DNA of 55,819 nt from Lentzea sp. NBRC 102530 (GTDB lineage: Bacteria > Actinomycetota > Actinomycetes > Mycobacteriales > Pseudonocardiaceae). The notes below the pieces were generated by a model that had not been told where the DNA came from, searched no databases, and saw nothing but the letters and a program-made list of their open reading frames with translations. The stretch lies in assembly GCF_030269365.1 (NCBI RefSeq), contig NZ_BSTF01000032.1, forward strand, positions 1 through 55,819. Reading direction: 5' to 3'. A program made the translations under genes and the position numbers. Below, one piece after another: positions 18,075-26,461 of this stretch (its first letter is position 1; each line of letters opens with the position of its first letter).

Positions 18075-18914
18075 ATGACCGCCATGATTCCGTCTTCTGC
18101 CGGGCGGGTGCATGTCGCGACCTCCGGGCGTGTCGACGGTCCGGTCGTGGTGCTCAGCTCGGGTCTGGGCGGGGCGTGGTTCGACTGGGACCGGACGGTG
18201 CGGCTGCTCGCGCCACACGCTCGGGTGATCGTGTTCGACCGGCCGGGACTCGGCCTGAGCGGTCCTGCGCGGCGCGGGCCGTCGCTGGCGCGCGAGGTGG
18301 CGGTGCTCGACGCCGTGCTGCGCGGGGTGCCGCGCGCGGTCCTGGTCGGACACTCGATGGCGTCGATGCACGTCGAGGCCTACGCCCGGCTGCGGCCGCA
18401 CCGGGTCGACGGGGTGGTCCTGCTCGACCCGGACGCGGAGACGCCGGGCGCGGGAGCCCCGTTCGACGTGTCGGCGGTGGTCGCGCAGGGCGTGCGGGCG
18501 CTCGGCAGCCGCTGGCTCGGCGCGCGGGTCACCCAGCGGTACGGGCACTCGTTCCGCAACTGGCTGACGGCGGTCTCGACGCTCGGGATGACCGATCCCG
18601 CGCCCGCTGACCTGGTCGAACTCGTCTACCGGCGGCCTGGCGTCGGGCGGGCGGCGCTGTGGGAGCTGGCGTCGTACCCCGGCCAGGTGGCGACGCTCGA
18701 ACGGTTGCGCGCGCGGCGGCCGTTGCCCCGTGTGCCGTGGTTGGTGCTCACGGCCGGACGCAAGGTGTGGCCGGAACACCGGTCGTTGGCGGCCCTCGTG
18801 CCGTGGGGACGCAACGTGCCGGTGCCCGGCAGCCGTCACATGATCCAGATGGACCGGCCGGACGCCGTGGTCATGGCCGTCCGGGAGGTGCTCAGGGGTC
18901 TGCCCGACCGCTGA
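18075..18914 (+). CDS. Alpha/beta hydrolase
   Basis: 279 aa, cytosolic. The nucleophile elbow is GHSMAS (Ser about residue 96), the oxyanion region is LSSGLGGAWFDW, and the likely catalytic His is in PGSRHMIQMDRP near the C-terminus. The substrate cannot be told from sequence; broad esterase or epoxide-hydrolase-like use is possible. The ATG at 18075 has GAGG 7 nt upstream. The gene is divergent from lysX with 21 bp between starts, and its end overlaps the convergent VOC gene by 23 bp. Confidence 0.82.
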   Translation: MTAMIPSSAGRVHVATSGRVDGPVVVLSSGLGGAWFDWDRTVRLLAPHARVIVFDRPGLGLSGPARRGPSLAREVAVLDAVLRGVPRAVLVGHSMASMHVEAYARLRPHRVDGVVLLDPDAETPGAGAPFDVSAVVAQGVRALGSRWLGARVTQRYGHSFRNWLTAVSTLGMTDPAPADLVELVYRRPGVGRAALWELASYPGQVATLERLRARRPLPRVPWLVLTAGRKVWPEHRSLAALVPWGRNVPVPGSRHMIQMDRPDAVVMAVREVLRGLPDR

Positions 18915-19254
18915 GCAGGCAGAACTCGTTGCCCTCCGGGTCGGCGAGCGTGTACCAGCTCACCTGCTCGCCCTGGCCGATGTCGACCCTGGTGGCGCCG
19001 AGCGCGAGGAGTCGTTCGAGTTCCTCGTCCTGGGTGCGGTCGGTGGCCTTGACGTCGATGTGCAGGCGGAGCTTCTGCAGCTTGCGGTCGGGGTTGCGCA
19101 GGAAGAGCAGGGTCGTGCGGCCGTCGAGCTGTCCGATCTCGACCGACACGTCGTCGCGGTCGAGCACCTCGTAGCCCAGCACCTCGGCCCAGAACCCCGC
19201 CAGGCGTTCGGGATCGGTGCAGTCGAGCACCAGTTCAGTGATTCGCGCTGCCAC
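18892..19254 (-). CDS. VOC-superfamily (glyoxalase-like) protein
   Basis: 120 aa. The single VOC-type beta-alpha-beta-beta-beta repeats are visible (TELVLDCTDPERLAGFWAEV and RLHIDVKATD, then WYTLADPEGNEFCLL at the C-terminus). Members are dioxygenases, isomerases or binding proteins; in this glyoxalase-like subgroup the activity is usually unknown. The GTG at 19254 lies 7 nt after a TACCGT -10 (19262-19267) with no Shine-Dalgarno, so a leaderless start is likely. Confidence 0.82.
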   Translation of the reverse strand: MAARITELVLDCTDPERLAGFWAEVLGYEVLDRDDVSVEIGQLDGRTTLLFLRNPDRKLQKLRLHIDVKATDRTQDEELERLLALGATRVDIGQGEQVSWYTLADPEGNEFCLLSGRADP

Positions 19255-19267
19255 GCGTGTGACGGTA
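19255..19267 (-). promoter_or_regulatory. Leaderless-type -10 of the VOC gene
   Basis: The minus strand reads TACCGT (19262-19267), then 7 nt, then the GTG start. Confidence 0.5.
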
Positions 19268-19380
19268 GCCGCATCCCTGTTCCGTTTCTGGCCAACGGTG
19301 CCACTCTGGTGTTCGGCAACCGTGCACCAAAGCGCCCGGGGACCCGCTGGTGCGGGCCTCGAGGAAAGGAACGGTCGACG

Positions 19381-20235
19381 ATGACCACTGCCGAAGTTTC
19401 CGCGCCGTACGGGTCCGGAGCGGGCCAGAAGCCCCCGGCCAAGCGCGTTCGCGTCCACCACCTGCGGGAGATGAAGGAACGCGGCGAGGCGTGGCCCATG
19501 CTCACCTCGTACGACACCTTCAGCGCCTCGATCTTCGACGAGGCCGGCATCCCCGTCCTGCTGGTCGGTGACTCCGCCTCGAACACCGTGTTCGGCAACG
19601 ACACCTCCCTGCCCGTGACGGTGGACGAGCTCATCCCGCTCGTACGGGCCGTGACGCGTTCGGTGAAGCGTTCTCTCGTGGTCGCTGACCTGCCGTTCGG
19701 CTCCTACCAGGTGTCGGTCGAGCAGGCCGTCGCGACGGCGGTCCGGTTCATGAAGGAAGGCCAGGCGCACGCGGTCAAGCTGGAGGGTGGCGCCTACTTC
19801 GCGCCGCACATCCGCGCGATCACGGCCGCGGGCATCCCGGTCATGGCGCACATCGGCTTCACCCCGCAGTCGGAGCACCAGCTCGGCGGCTACCGCGTGC
19901 AGGGCCGGCACGACAACCACGACGTCGTGGTGCAGGACGCGATCGCCGTCCAGGAGGCCGGGGCGTTCGCGGTCGTGCTGGAGATGGTGACCGCCGAGGT
20001 CGCGAAGCAGATCACGCACGACCTCGTCATCCCGACCGTGGGCATCGGCGCCGGTCCGGACACCGACGCCCAGGTGCTGGTGTGGCAGGACATGATGGGC
20101 CTCAACCGCGGCAAGGCGCCCCGGTTCGTGAAGCGCTACGCGGACATCGGCAACACCATGCTGCAAGCGGCTTCCGAGTTCGCGAACGAGGTGCGCGGGC
20201 AGCAGTTCCCCGGCCCCGAGCACACCTTCCACTGA
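19381..20235 (+). CDS. panB: 3-methyl-2-oxobutanoate hydroxymethyltransferase
   Basis: 284 aa, full length. It catalyses the first committed step of pantothenate (coenzyme A) synthesis, adding a hydroxymethyl group from methylene-tetrahydrofolate to ketoisovalerate. Motifs seen are MLTSYDTFSASIFDEAG, the metal-site VGDSASNTVFG, VKLEGG, and IGFTPQ. The ATG at 19381 has a strong AGGAAAGGA about 10 nt upstream. It is a single-gene unit on this strand. In M. tuberculosis panB (Rv2225) also sits next to the Hip1 pair. Confidence 0.95.
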   Translation: MTTAEVSAPYGSGAGQKPPAKRVRVHHLREMKERGEAWPMLTSYDTFSASIFDEAGIPVLLVGDSASNTVFGNDTSLPVTVDELIPLVRAVTRSVKRSLVVADLPFGSYQVSVEQAVATAVRFMKEGQAHAVKLEGGAYFAPHIRAITAAGIPVMAHIGFTPQSEHQLGGYRVQGRHDNHDVVVQDAIAVQEAGAFAVVLEMVTAEVAKQITHDLVIPTVGIGAGPDTDAQVLVWQDMMGLNRGKAPRFVKRYADIGNTMLQAASEFANEVRGQQFPGPEHTFH

Positions 20236-20251
20236 TCGTTCGTTCGGCCGG

Positions 20252-21109
20252 CTAGCGGGTCCAGACCTCCGGGTCTGGGCCCGCGGGCACGATGCCCGTC
20301 GGATTGATCTCGTGGTGCGTCACGTAGTAGTGGCGCTTGATGTGGTCCCAGTTCACCGTGTCACCGAACTGCGCGTAGAGGCGTTTCGCGTACCGCCACA
20401 GGTTCGGCATCTCGGTGAGCTTGTTGCGGTTGGTCTTGAAGTGGCCGTGGTAGACCGCGTCGAACCTGACCAGCGTGGTCCACAGGCGGATGTCCGCCTC
20501 GGTGAGCTGGTCGTTCACCAGGTGGGTCCGGGTCGCGAGGTGGGCTTCGATGCGGTCCAGCTCCTGGAAGAGGCTCGCGTACGCCTCCTCGTAGGCCTCC
20601 TGCGACGTGGCGAAACCCGCCTTGTAGACGCCGTTGTTGACGTTGTGGAAGATCGGCTCGATCCAGCCGTCGATCTCTTCGCGCAGGTGTTCCGGGTAGA
20701 GGGTGCTCTCCGGGCGCCACCTGAGGCTGAAGTCCAGGGTGAGCTGCGGGTAGTCGTTGGTGACGACCTTCTTCGTGGTCGTGTCGACCAGCGCGGGGAC
20801 GGTGACGCGGCCCTGGTAGTCCGGGTCGGCGTTGTCGTAGGCCTGCTTGAGGTAGTCGATGTGCAGGACCGGGTCGGTTTCCGCGAACCGCCAGCCCTTC
20901 TCGTCGCGGATCGGGTCGACGACCGCCAGTGAGATGTCGTCTTCGAGGTTCAGCAGCTTGCGGACGATGACCGCGCGGTGCGCCCACGGGCAGGCGAGGC
21001 TGACGACCAGCCGGTAACGGCCCGGTTCCGGCTCCGGGCGCGCGGTGAAGCGGTTGGGTTGCCGGACGAACGCCCCCGTGGTGGAGGTCTCCTGCGAGAA
21101 CTGCGCCAT
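20252..21109 (-). CDS. Glutathionyl-hydroquinone reductase-like (Xi-class GST/ECM4) protein
   Basis: 285 aa. The N-terminal thioredoxin-like domain has the catalytic CPWAH motif of Xi-class transferases (LACPWAHRAVIVRKL), and the C-terminal all-helical GST domain follows (TEADIRLWTTLVRFDAVYHG). Family members reduce glutathionyl-hydroquinones; actinomycetes lack glutathione as main thiol, so mycothiol is the likely partner here (inference). The ATG at 21109 is chosen because TATGGT lies 7 nt upstream; an ATG 4 codons earlier is possible. The 3' end is 16 bp from panB. Confidence 0.88.
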   Translation of the reverse strand: MAQFSQETSTTGAFVRQPNRFTARPEPEPGRYRLVVSLACPWAHRAVIVRKLLNLEDDISLAVVDPIRDEKGWRFAETDPVLHIDYLKQAYDNADPDYQGRVTVPALVDTTTKKVVTNDYPQLTLDFSLRWRPESTLYPEHLREEIDGWIEPIFHNVNNGVYKAGFATSQEAYEEAYASLFQELDRIEAHLATRTHLVNDQLTEADIRLWTTLVRFDAVYHGHFKTNRNKLTEMPNLWRYAKRLYAQFGDTVNWDHIKRHYYVTHHEINPTGIVPAGPDPEVWTR

Positions 21110-21122
21110 GTGGTCGACCATA
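21110..21122 (-). promoter_or_regulatory. Leaderless-type -10 of the GST-like gene
   Basis: The minus strand reads TATGGT (21117-21122), 7 nt, then ATG. It decides the start codon of the gene. Confidence 0.5.
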
Positions 21123-21127
21123 GGCCC

Positions 21128-22069
21128 ATGTACCCGGAGATCGAGCCTCACGCGTCAGGCCACCTCGACACCGGCGACGGCAACCTCGTGTACTGGGAGG
21201 AGTGCGGCAACCCGGACGGCAAGCCCGTGGTCTTCCTGCACGGCGGGCCCGGTGGTGGTTGCTCGCCGTCCCATCGACGGCTGTTCGACCCGTCCGCCTA
21301 CCGGATCATCCTGTTCGACCAGCGCGGGTGCGGGCGTTCGTTGCCGCACGCGTCCGTGACGGGCGATCTTTCGCTGAACACGACCTGGCACCTCGTTGCC
21401 GACATGGAACTGCTGCGCTCGTCGCTGGGTGTCGAGCGGTGGCAGGTGTTCGGCGGTTCCTGGGGTTCCACCCTGGCGCTGGCCTACGCCGAGACGCATC
21501 CCTCGCGGGTGTCGGAGTTGGTGCTGCGCGGGATCTTCACGCTGCGTTCGTCCGAAGTGGACTGGTACTACCGCGGCGGGGCGGCCCAGCTCTTCCCCGA
21601 CCTGTGGGAGCGGTTCATGGCGCCGCTGGCCGGGTTGTCCGGGGATCCCGTCGCGCTGTACGCGCAGCTGCTCGCCGATCCCGATCCCGACGTGCACGGT
21701 CCGGCTGCGGTCGCCTGGAGCACCTGGGAAGGCGCGACGGTGACCTTGCTGCCGCGGCCTGCGCTGGTGGCCGCGTTCGCGGAACCTTCTTACGCGCTGG
21801 CGTTCGCGCGGATCGAGAACCACTACTTCGTGCACGGCGGGTGGCTCGAGGAGGGGCAGTTGATCAGGGACGCCGGGCGGTTGAAGGACATCCCCGGCGT
21901 GATCGTGCAGGGCCGCTACGACATGGCCACGCCCGCGGTGTCGGCCTGGGACCTGCACCGGGCGTGGCCGGAGTCGTCGCTGGTGCTGGTGCCCGACGCC
22001 GGGCACGCCTACGACGAGCCCGGCATCCTGGCGGCGTTGCTGGAGGCGACGGACCGGTTCCGCCCCTAG
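21128..22069 (+). CDS. pip: Prolyl iminopeptidase
   Basis: 313 aa, cytosolic alpha/beta hydrolase (peptidase family S33) that removes N-terminal proline from peptides. Motifs seen are the oxyanion HGGPGGGCSP, the nucleophile GGSWGS (Ser about residue 109), the Asp in GRYDMATP and the His in PDAGHAYDEPG. The WYYRGGAAQLFPDLWERF region is also typical. The ATG at 21128 has no good ribosome binding site and is 18 bp from the divergent GST-like start. The last 4 bp overlap the convergent lectin gene. Confidence 0.93.
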   Translation: MYPEIEPHASGHLDTGDGNLVYWEECGNPDGKPVVFLHGGPGGGCSPSHRRLFDPSAYRIILFDQRGCGRSLPHASVTGDLSLNTTWHLVADMELLRSSLGVERWQVFGGSWGSTLALAYAETHPSRVSELVLRGIFTLRSSEVDWYYRGGAAQLFPDLWERFMAPLAGLSGDPVALYAQLLADPDPDVHGPAAVAWSTWEGATVTLLPRPALVAAFAEPSYALAFARIENHYFVHGGWLEEGQLIRDAGRLKDIPGVIVQGRYDMATPAVSAWDLHRAWPESSLVLVPDAGHAYDEPGILAALLEATDRFRP

Positions 22070-22494
22070 CGCAGTCCGTTCCACCTGGCGGTGGCGGTCG
22101 TGCAGGCCGCCACCGCGACCTGGGCGGTGAGGCACTTGCCGGTACCGACGTTGCGGAGCTGGAAGCTCGCGCCGGTGGTGACGCGGCGCCAGCGCTGGTT
22201 CCCGCTCGCCGTGCAGGCTTGGCCCCGGACGTCACCCGCGGTGGTGGCGGTGAGGCACTTGTCGGTGGCCGTGTTGTGCGGCCAGTCGACGCCGCCGCTG
22301 ATCGGGACGATCCAGCGCTGCTCGTTCGAGATCTCGTTGCAGAGCCTGAGGACCACGTCGCCGCCGGTGTCGGCGAGGCACCGGTCGGTGCCCGCCAGCT
22401 GGTAGACGACGACCGGCTCGGCGCCGGCCGGGACGGCGGTGAGGGTGATGATCGTGGCGGCGGCTGTCGCGATGATCGCGGCTGGTTTCCCCAT
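22066..22494 (-). CDS. Secreted ricin-B-like lectin domain protein
   Basis: 142 aa: a signal peptide (MGKPAAIIATAAATIITL, cleavage near AGAEP) followed by one beta-trefoil of three QxW-type repeats (SNEQRWIVP, SGNQRWRRV, and the weaker TARWNGLR at the C-terminus; KCLTA occurs twice). Six cysteines probably form three disulfides. Such domains bind sugars and normally accompany glycosidases; here it stands alone. It may bind cell-wall or environmental glycans. The gene is too short to be a truncated enzyme with its catalytic part missing in frame, since the signal peptide is intact. Confidence 0.8.
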   Translation of the reverse strand: MGKPAAIIATAAATIITLTAVPAGAEPVVVYQLAGTDRCLADTGGDVVLRLCNEISNEQRWIVPISGGVDWPHNTATDKCLTATTAGDVRGQACTASGNQRWRRVTTGASFQLRNVGTGKCLTAQVAVAACTTATARWNGLR

Positions 22495-22544
22495 GGGGCC
22501 GAATCCTGGCAGCGGTCCGGGTCCGGCGAATCCCCCTGCGGTTG

Positions 22545-23306
22545 TCAACCCTGGCCGTAGTCGAGCGCCTTTTCCAGGCTCGCTCTCGCCTCCACGAGTG
22601 AAGGCCCGTACCAGGTGAGGTGCCTGCCGTTGACGAGCGCGTACGGCAGGCCCGGGAAGCTCTCCGGGCCGTCTTCGTGGGTGAACACGTACGGCTCGTC
22701 GGGGAGGACGACCAGGTCTGGTCTCTTGTCGTTGAGTTGTTCGAGAGTGGGGCGCGGGTAGCGCTCTTCGTGCGTGGCGTAGACGTTCTCGATGCCCAGC
22801 CGGCGCAGCACGTCGGTGGCGAACGTGTCCCTGCCGACGACCACCCACGGCCGTCGCCAGACGGGGATCAGCGCGGTGAGCTTGCGCGGTTTCGTGTCCC
22901 GCCAGAGGGTTTCGGCTTCGGTGAGCCAGTCCGGCGTGATGTCCCAGGCGAGGGCGAACAGACGTTTCAGGGAGTCCAGGGCCATCGGGACCGTCTTCGG
23001 GGCTTCGGTCACCCAGACGTTGATGCCGTTGGCGCGCAACCGTTCCACGTCCTCCGGGCGGTTCTCCTCGGAGTTCGCGATGACCAGGTCCGGCTGGAGG
23101 TCGATCACCTTGTCCACGTCGGGGTACTTCGAGCCGCCGACTCTCCGGACGTCCAGGTTCTCCGGGTGGGTGCAGTAGTCCGTGGCGCCGACGAGCGCCG
23201 CGGGGACCGTGCGCGCGACGGCCTCGGTGATCGAGGGGACCAGGCTGACCACTGTGCGTGGCTGGTCCAGCGGGACCGGCTCACCGAGGTCGTCGGCGGG
23301 GAGCAT
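22545..23306 (-). CDS. Helical-backbone metal receptor (BtuF-like), no signal peptide
   Basis: 253 aa, resembling class III periplasmic binding proteins for cobalamin or siderophores: RTVVSLVPSITEAVA at the start, LQPDLVIANSEENRPEDVERL in the middle, and PDLVVLPDEPYVF near the end. Unlike true BtuF it begins without a signal peptide or lipobox, so it should be cytosolic, and no permease or ATPase gene is adjacent. Its ATG overlaps the TGA of the upstream F420 reductase by one base (TGATG), so it is translationally coupled. The ligand is unknown. Confidence 0.8.
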   Translation of the reverse strand: MLPADDLGEPVPLDQPRTVVSLVPSITEAVARTVPAALVGATDYCTHPENLDVRRVGGSKYPDVDKVIDLQPDLVIANSEENRPEDVERLRANGINVWVTEAPKTVPMALDSLKRLFALAWDITPDWLTEAETLWRDTKPRKLTALIPVWRRPWVVVGRDTFATDVLRRLGIENVYATHEERYPRPTLEQLNDKRPDLVVLPDEPYVFTHEDGPESFPGLPYALVNGRHLTWYGPSLVEARASLEKALDYGQG

Positions 23307-23971
23307 CAGACTCCCGTGATCTTCAGGCCGGCGTGCGTCTTGTACCGGCGGTTGACCGCGATGAGGTTCGCGGTGAACGCCTCGACCTGGTGCGCGTTGC
23401 GCAGCCGGCCGCCGTAAACGCCGCGGAAGCCGGGCACCAGCTCGGCCAGCGCGCGCACCGTGTCGGTGGCCTCGCGGTCGTCGCCCAGCACCAGGACGTC
23501 CATGTCCACTTCGGACACCGAGAGGTCGGCGAGCAGCACGGCGGACACGTGGTGGAACGCGGCCGTGACCCTGGACTCGGGCAGGAGGAGTTCGGCCTGC
23601 TGGGCGGCACTGCCCTCGGCGACCGGCAGGGCGAACGGGCCCTGCTTGTCGAAGCCGAGGGGGTTGACGCAGTCGATGACGATCTTGCCGGCCAGCTGGT
23701 CGCGCAGGCTGGTGAGCAGGTCGCCGTGGCCGTCCCAGGGGACCGCGATCAGGACGATGTCGGAGTCTGCGGCGCAGTTGGAGTTGTCGGCGCCCCGGAC
23801 GTCACCGCCGGCCGCCTCGACGATCTCCTTGGCAGCGAGTTCGGCGCGGTCGGCGCTGCGGGAGCCGATGATCACCTTGAGGCCCGCCTTGGCCCAGCGG
23901 ATGGCCAGGCCCTTGCCCTGGGCGCCGGTGCCGCCGAGGACGCCGACGGTGAGGTCCTTGATGTCTGTCAC
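23306..23971 (-). CDS. npdG: NADPH-dependent F420 reductase
   Basis: 221 aa. It moves hydride between NADPH and coenzyme F420. The Rossmann fold is at the N-terminus (VGVLGGTGAQGKGLAIRWA), followed by the NADPH 2'-phosphate region IIGSRSADRA, and IVIDCVNPLGFD in the middle. Length and order agree with Fno/NpdG of actinobacteria and archaea. The start is GTG at 23971. It forms a two-gene unit with the metal-receptor-like gene. Its presence indicates F420-dependent redox metabolism in the host. Confidence 0.9.
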   Translation of the reverse strand: MTDIKDLTVGVLGGTGAQGKGLAIRWAKAGLKVIIGSRSADRAELAAKEIVEAAGGDVRGADNSNCAADSDIVLIAVPWDGHGDLLTSLRDQLAGKIVIDCVNPLGFDKQGPFALPVAEGSAAQQAELLLPESRVTAAFHHVSAVLLADLSVSEVDMDVLVLGDDREATDTVRALAELVPGFRGVYGGRLRNAHQVEAFTANLIAVNRRYKTHAGLKITGV

Positions 23972-24135
23972 CCCTGCATCTTCACACGTCGGGTGAGGCG
24001 TGGGGTTGTGACCTCGGGTTGGACGGGGTGGTCACCTCGCGGTGGCTGGTCGCGGTGGCGCCGGAGATCAGGACGAGCCGTCGGCCCGGCGAAGGGGCTC
24101 GGCGGGCACCGCGATGCCCGCGCTCCGCGGTCTGG

Positions 24136-25542
24136 TCAGGCCCGTTCGAAGCGCACCCTGCGGTTGGCCGGATCCGCCTCCGCCAGGCGGACCGTGATGC
24201 GTTCGCCTTCCGGGAGGTGCTTGCCCGTGCACTTGGCCAGCACCGGAGGCTCGGTCACGAAGACCTCGGCCTCGTTGTCGCCGGACCGCAGGACGGCCGC
24301 GTCGAACTCCTGCCCCACCTTGTCCGCCAGCACCCAGGCCTCCACCTGGTCGGTGGCGGCTCGGTCCACCTTCGAGGCGAGGGAGTCGGACGAGCCCATC
24401 AGCGACGGGAGTTCAGGGAGGGCTTCGGACAGCCAGGTCGGCAGGGGCTCGCCCGCGGTCACGGCCAGGCAGACCTCGGTGGCGAAGCGGTCGACCAGGC
24501 GGCGGAGCGGGGCCGTGACGTGGGTGTACGGGGCCGCTAGACCCGCGTGGGTGGTCAGGTCGGGGATCTCGCCGTTGAAGGTCGCGTAGCCCGCGCCTCG
24601 GAGCAGGCGGGTGGCGTCGGTGAACAGGGCCAGGGCCTCGGGGGTGGCGGGGTCGAGGCCCGCCAGGAAGGCGCCCGGGGACTGGTCCGCCGGCCACTTC
24701 ACGTGGAGGGCGGCGGCGGACCTGCGGAGGGCCTGCACGGCCTCGGCGTCCGGGTTCGGGAGGGTGCGCAGGACGCCCACCTCGGCGGACAGCATGATCT
24801 CGGCTGCCGCCATGCCGGTCATCAGGGAGATCTCGGCGTTCCAGGAGTCGACGTCGGCTCGGGGGCGGGCCACCAGCTTCCAGCCCGAACCGTCGTGCTC
24901 GATCTCCTGTTCGGGGAGCTGGAGTTCGATGGCGCCCCTCGCCACGGCGTAGGCGCGGCGCAGGGGGCCGAAAGCTGCCAGGGCCGCCACGGACGGGTGT
25001 GGGGTGCCCGCGTCGAACGAGGCCTGGACCGAGGCGTAGTCGAACTGGGCCCGGGAGCGGACCAGGGCCCTGCGGACCTGGACGTCGACCGGGAGGCCCT
25101 GGGCGTCGCAGGTGAAGGTCCAGAGGACCGCCGGGCGGGTCACGTCCGGGAGGAGCGAGGCCGCGCCTTCGGAGAGGACCGTCGGGTGCAGCGGGACGTT
25201 GCCGTCCGGGAGGTAGAGGGTCTGGCCGCGGCGGCGGACCTCGGTGTCCAACGCTCCGCCCGGGCTGACGAAGAGACCCAGGTCGGCGATGGCGTAGTGG
25301 ACCGTGAAGCCGTCGCCCTCGCGGGTCACGCAGAGGGCCTGGTCGAGGTCCTTGGCGCCGGGTGGGTCGATCGTCACGAGGGGGATCGACGTGAGGTCCT
25401 CGCGGTCTCCCGGTGGACGGGAGACCGCTTCCTCCGCTTCGGCCAGGACGTCCGCCGGGAAGGCGGACGGCAGGCTGAACTCGGTGCGCAGGTCGTCGAA
25501 GGACACCTCGGCACGGCCTGTGCGGATCACCTGGGTAGCCAC
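24136..25542 (-). CDS. RNB-domain ribonuclease
   Basis: 468 aa. The RNase II/R-type catalytic domain is visible from about residue 55: the metal-binding aspartates in TIDPPGAKDLDQAL, then HYAIADLGLFV, and later LTTHAGLAAPYTHVTAPLRR. The protein lacks the cold-shock and S1 domains of full RNase R, which is common in this short actinobacterial form. It should degrade RNA 3' to 5' in the cytosol. The GTG at 25542 is preferred to 25548, since TACTCT lies 6 nt upstream of it. Confidence 0.88.
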   Translation of the reverse strand: MATQVIRTGRAEVSFDDLRTEFSLPSAFPADVLAEAEEAVSRPPGDREDLTSIPLVTIDPPGAKDLDQALCVTREGDGFTVHYAIADLGLFVSPGGALDTEVRRRGQTLYLPDGNVPLHPTVLSEGAASLLPDVTRPAVLWTFTCDAQGLPVDVQVRRALVRSRAQFDYASVQASFDAGTPHPSVAALAAFGPLRRAYAVARGAIELQLPEQEIEHDGSGWKLVARPRADVDSWNAEISLMTGMAAAEIMLSAEVGVLRTLPNPDAEAVQALRRSAAALHVKWPADQSPGAFLAGLDPATPEALALFTDATRLLRGAGYATFNGEIPDLTTHAGLAAPYTHVTAPLRRLVDRFATEVCLAVTAGEPLPTWLSEALPELPSLMGSSDSLASKVDRAATDQVEAWVLADKVGQEFDAAVLRSGDNEAEVFVTEPPVLAKCTGKHLPEGERITVRLAEADPANRRVRFERA

Positions 25543-25554
25543 CCGCACAGAGTA
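25543..25554 (-). promoter_or_regulatory. Leaderless-type -10 of the RNB ribonuclease gene
   Basis: The minus strand reads TACTCT (25549-25554), 6 nt, then GTG. Confidence 0.5.
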
Positions 25555-25660
25555 GGAGGCGAGATCTGATCCTCGTCACCGCCGCGCCAGGCGAGGCCGG
25601 GCCGAGGAGCTAGTGGTGTGGCTCGGGCCGGGGGAATTCGCGTTCAGACGGGTGCATCGT

Positions 25661-25713
25661 GGTGCCGCCCCCACGTCCTCGTACTGGTGGTACGGGGGCG
25701 TGGGGGCGGTGCC
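25661..25713 (-). terminator. Strong GC hairpin after the secretion operon
   Basis: Arms 25665-25675 and 25699-25709 pair perfectly over 11 bp, extended by wobble pairs, with an inner CGTAC/GTACG stem. It lies about 55 nt beyond the last gene of the operon and has no T-tract. Apart from this hairpin, 25555-25766 holds no gene that I can support. Confidence 0.5.
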
Positions 25714-25766
25714 GGGAGGCGCCCTGCTGGGCGTGGATCACCTCGCCAACGCTCCGAGACGCGCCA

Positions 25767-25973
25767 CTAGTCCTCGTCGTCGCCGCGCCACTTCTTGTCG
25801 GACTCGTCGGCCTTGCGGGTCTTCTCCCTGGCGATCTCCAGGGCCCTGGCCGCCGTGGCCTCGTCCGGGTAGGGGCCCATCCGGTCCCCGCCCTTGCACC
25901 CCTTGCCGTGCTCCACCGTCTGGTGGGTCAGGCAGAAGTACCACCCGCTCGTGTCGCTCTCGCTGTCACTCAT
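25767..25973 (-). CDS. Small Cys/His protein at the end of the secretion operon
   Basis: 68 aa. The start is WYFCLTHQTVEHGKGCKG after a short acidic tail, with a C-x2-H and a further Cys that could hold a metal. The next part, DRMGPYPDEATAARALE, resembles a widespread small actinobacterial protein of unknown role (often mislabelled methionine aminopeptidase). The C-terminus is highly charged. The ATG at 25973 overlaps the stop of the 157-aa gene by 4 nt (ATGA), so it is read as part of the operon. Function unknown. Confidence 0.7.
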   Translation of the reverse strand: MSDSESDTSGWYFCLTHQTVEHGKGCKGGDRMGPYPDEATAARALEIAREKTRKADESDKKWRGDDED

Positions 25974-26443
25974 ACGCGTTCGCCTCCCAAAGGCGCCGGG
26001 AATCCCCGCGGCGGCGTCGACTGGTTGGCGTTGGCGTACTCCGACGGAATCGGATCCAAACACGAGACCAGCACCGTGCGGTCCTCGGCGTTCTCGATCT
26101 TGCGGCCGGAGCGGTCACGGTAGACGAGGGAACCGTCGGAGTCGATCTCCATGATGGCGCCCACTTCGGCGAGCTGTTCCTCGTCGAGGTCGGCCAGCTT
26201 CTCGTAGCGGGACGGCACCACGCGGTAGACCGGCCACTTGAGGTGGCCGTAGGTGCGGTGGAAGTCCGCGAGCAGGTGCACGAGGTGCTGCTGCCACGGC
26301 AACGGCATGGCCTCGGCCAGTGCTCGTGGGATCACCACGTAGTCGGACGAGACACCCGGTGCTCCGGCCGCCGTGTAGTCACGCACCGGTGTGCTCGACG
26401 CGGGTGGTCCGGAAGGCCTCGGGATGGGGTCGTGGTTGAACAT
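25970..26443 (-). CDS. Hypothetical protein in the secretion operon
   Basis: 157 aa, cytosolic, no membrane segment. A Pro-rich N-terminus is followed by a compact part (IPRALAEAMPLPWQQHLVHL, then VYRVVPSRYEKLADLDEEQL) and a disordered end. I do not recognise a family. The ATG has GGGGAGG about 6 nt upstream and lies 18 nt after the NlpC/P60 gene, and it overlaps the 68-aa gene by 4 nt. Constant company with the T4SS-like genes would suggest a cytosolic accessory factor. Confidence 0.72.
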   Translation of the reverse strand: MFNHDPIPRPSGPPASSTPVRDYTAAGAPGVSSDYVVIPRALAEAMPLPWQQHLVHLLADFHRTYGHLKWPVYRVVPSRYEKLADLDEEQLAEVGAIMEIDSDGSLVYRDRSGRKIENAEDRTVLVSCLDPIPSEYANANQSTPPRGFPAPLGGERV

Positions 26444-26461
26444 GCAGCGCCTCCCCGCGAT

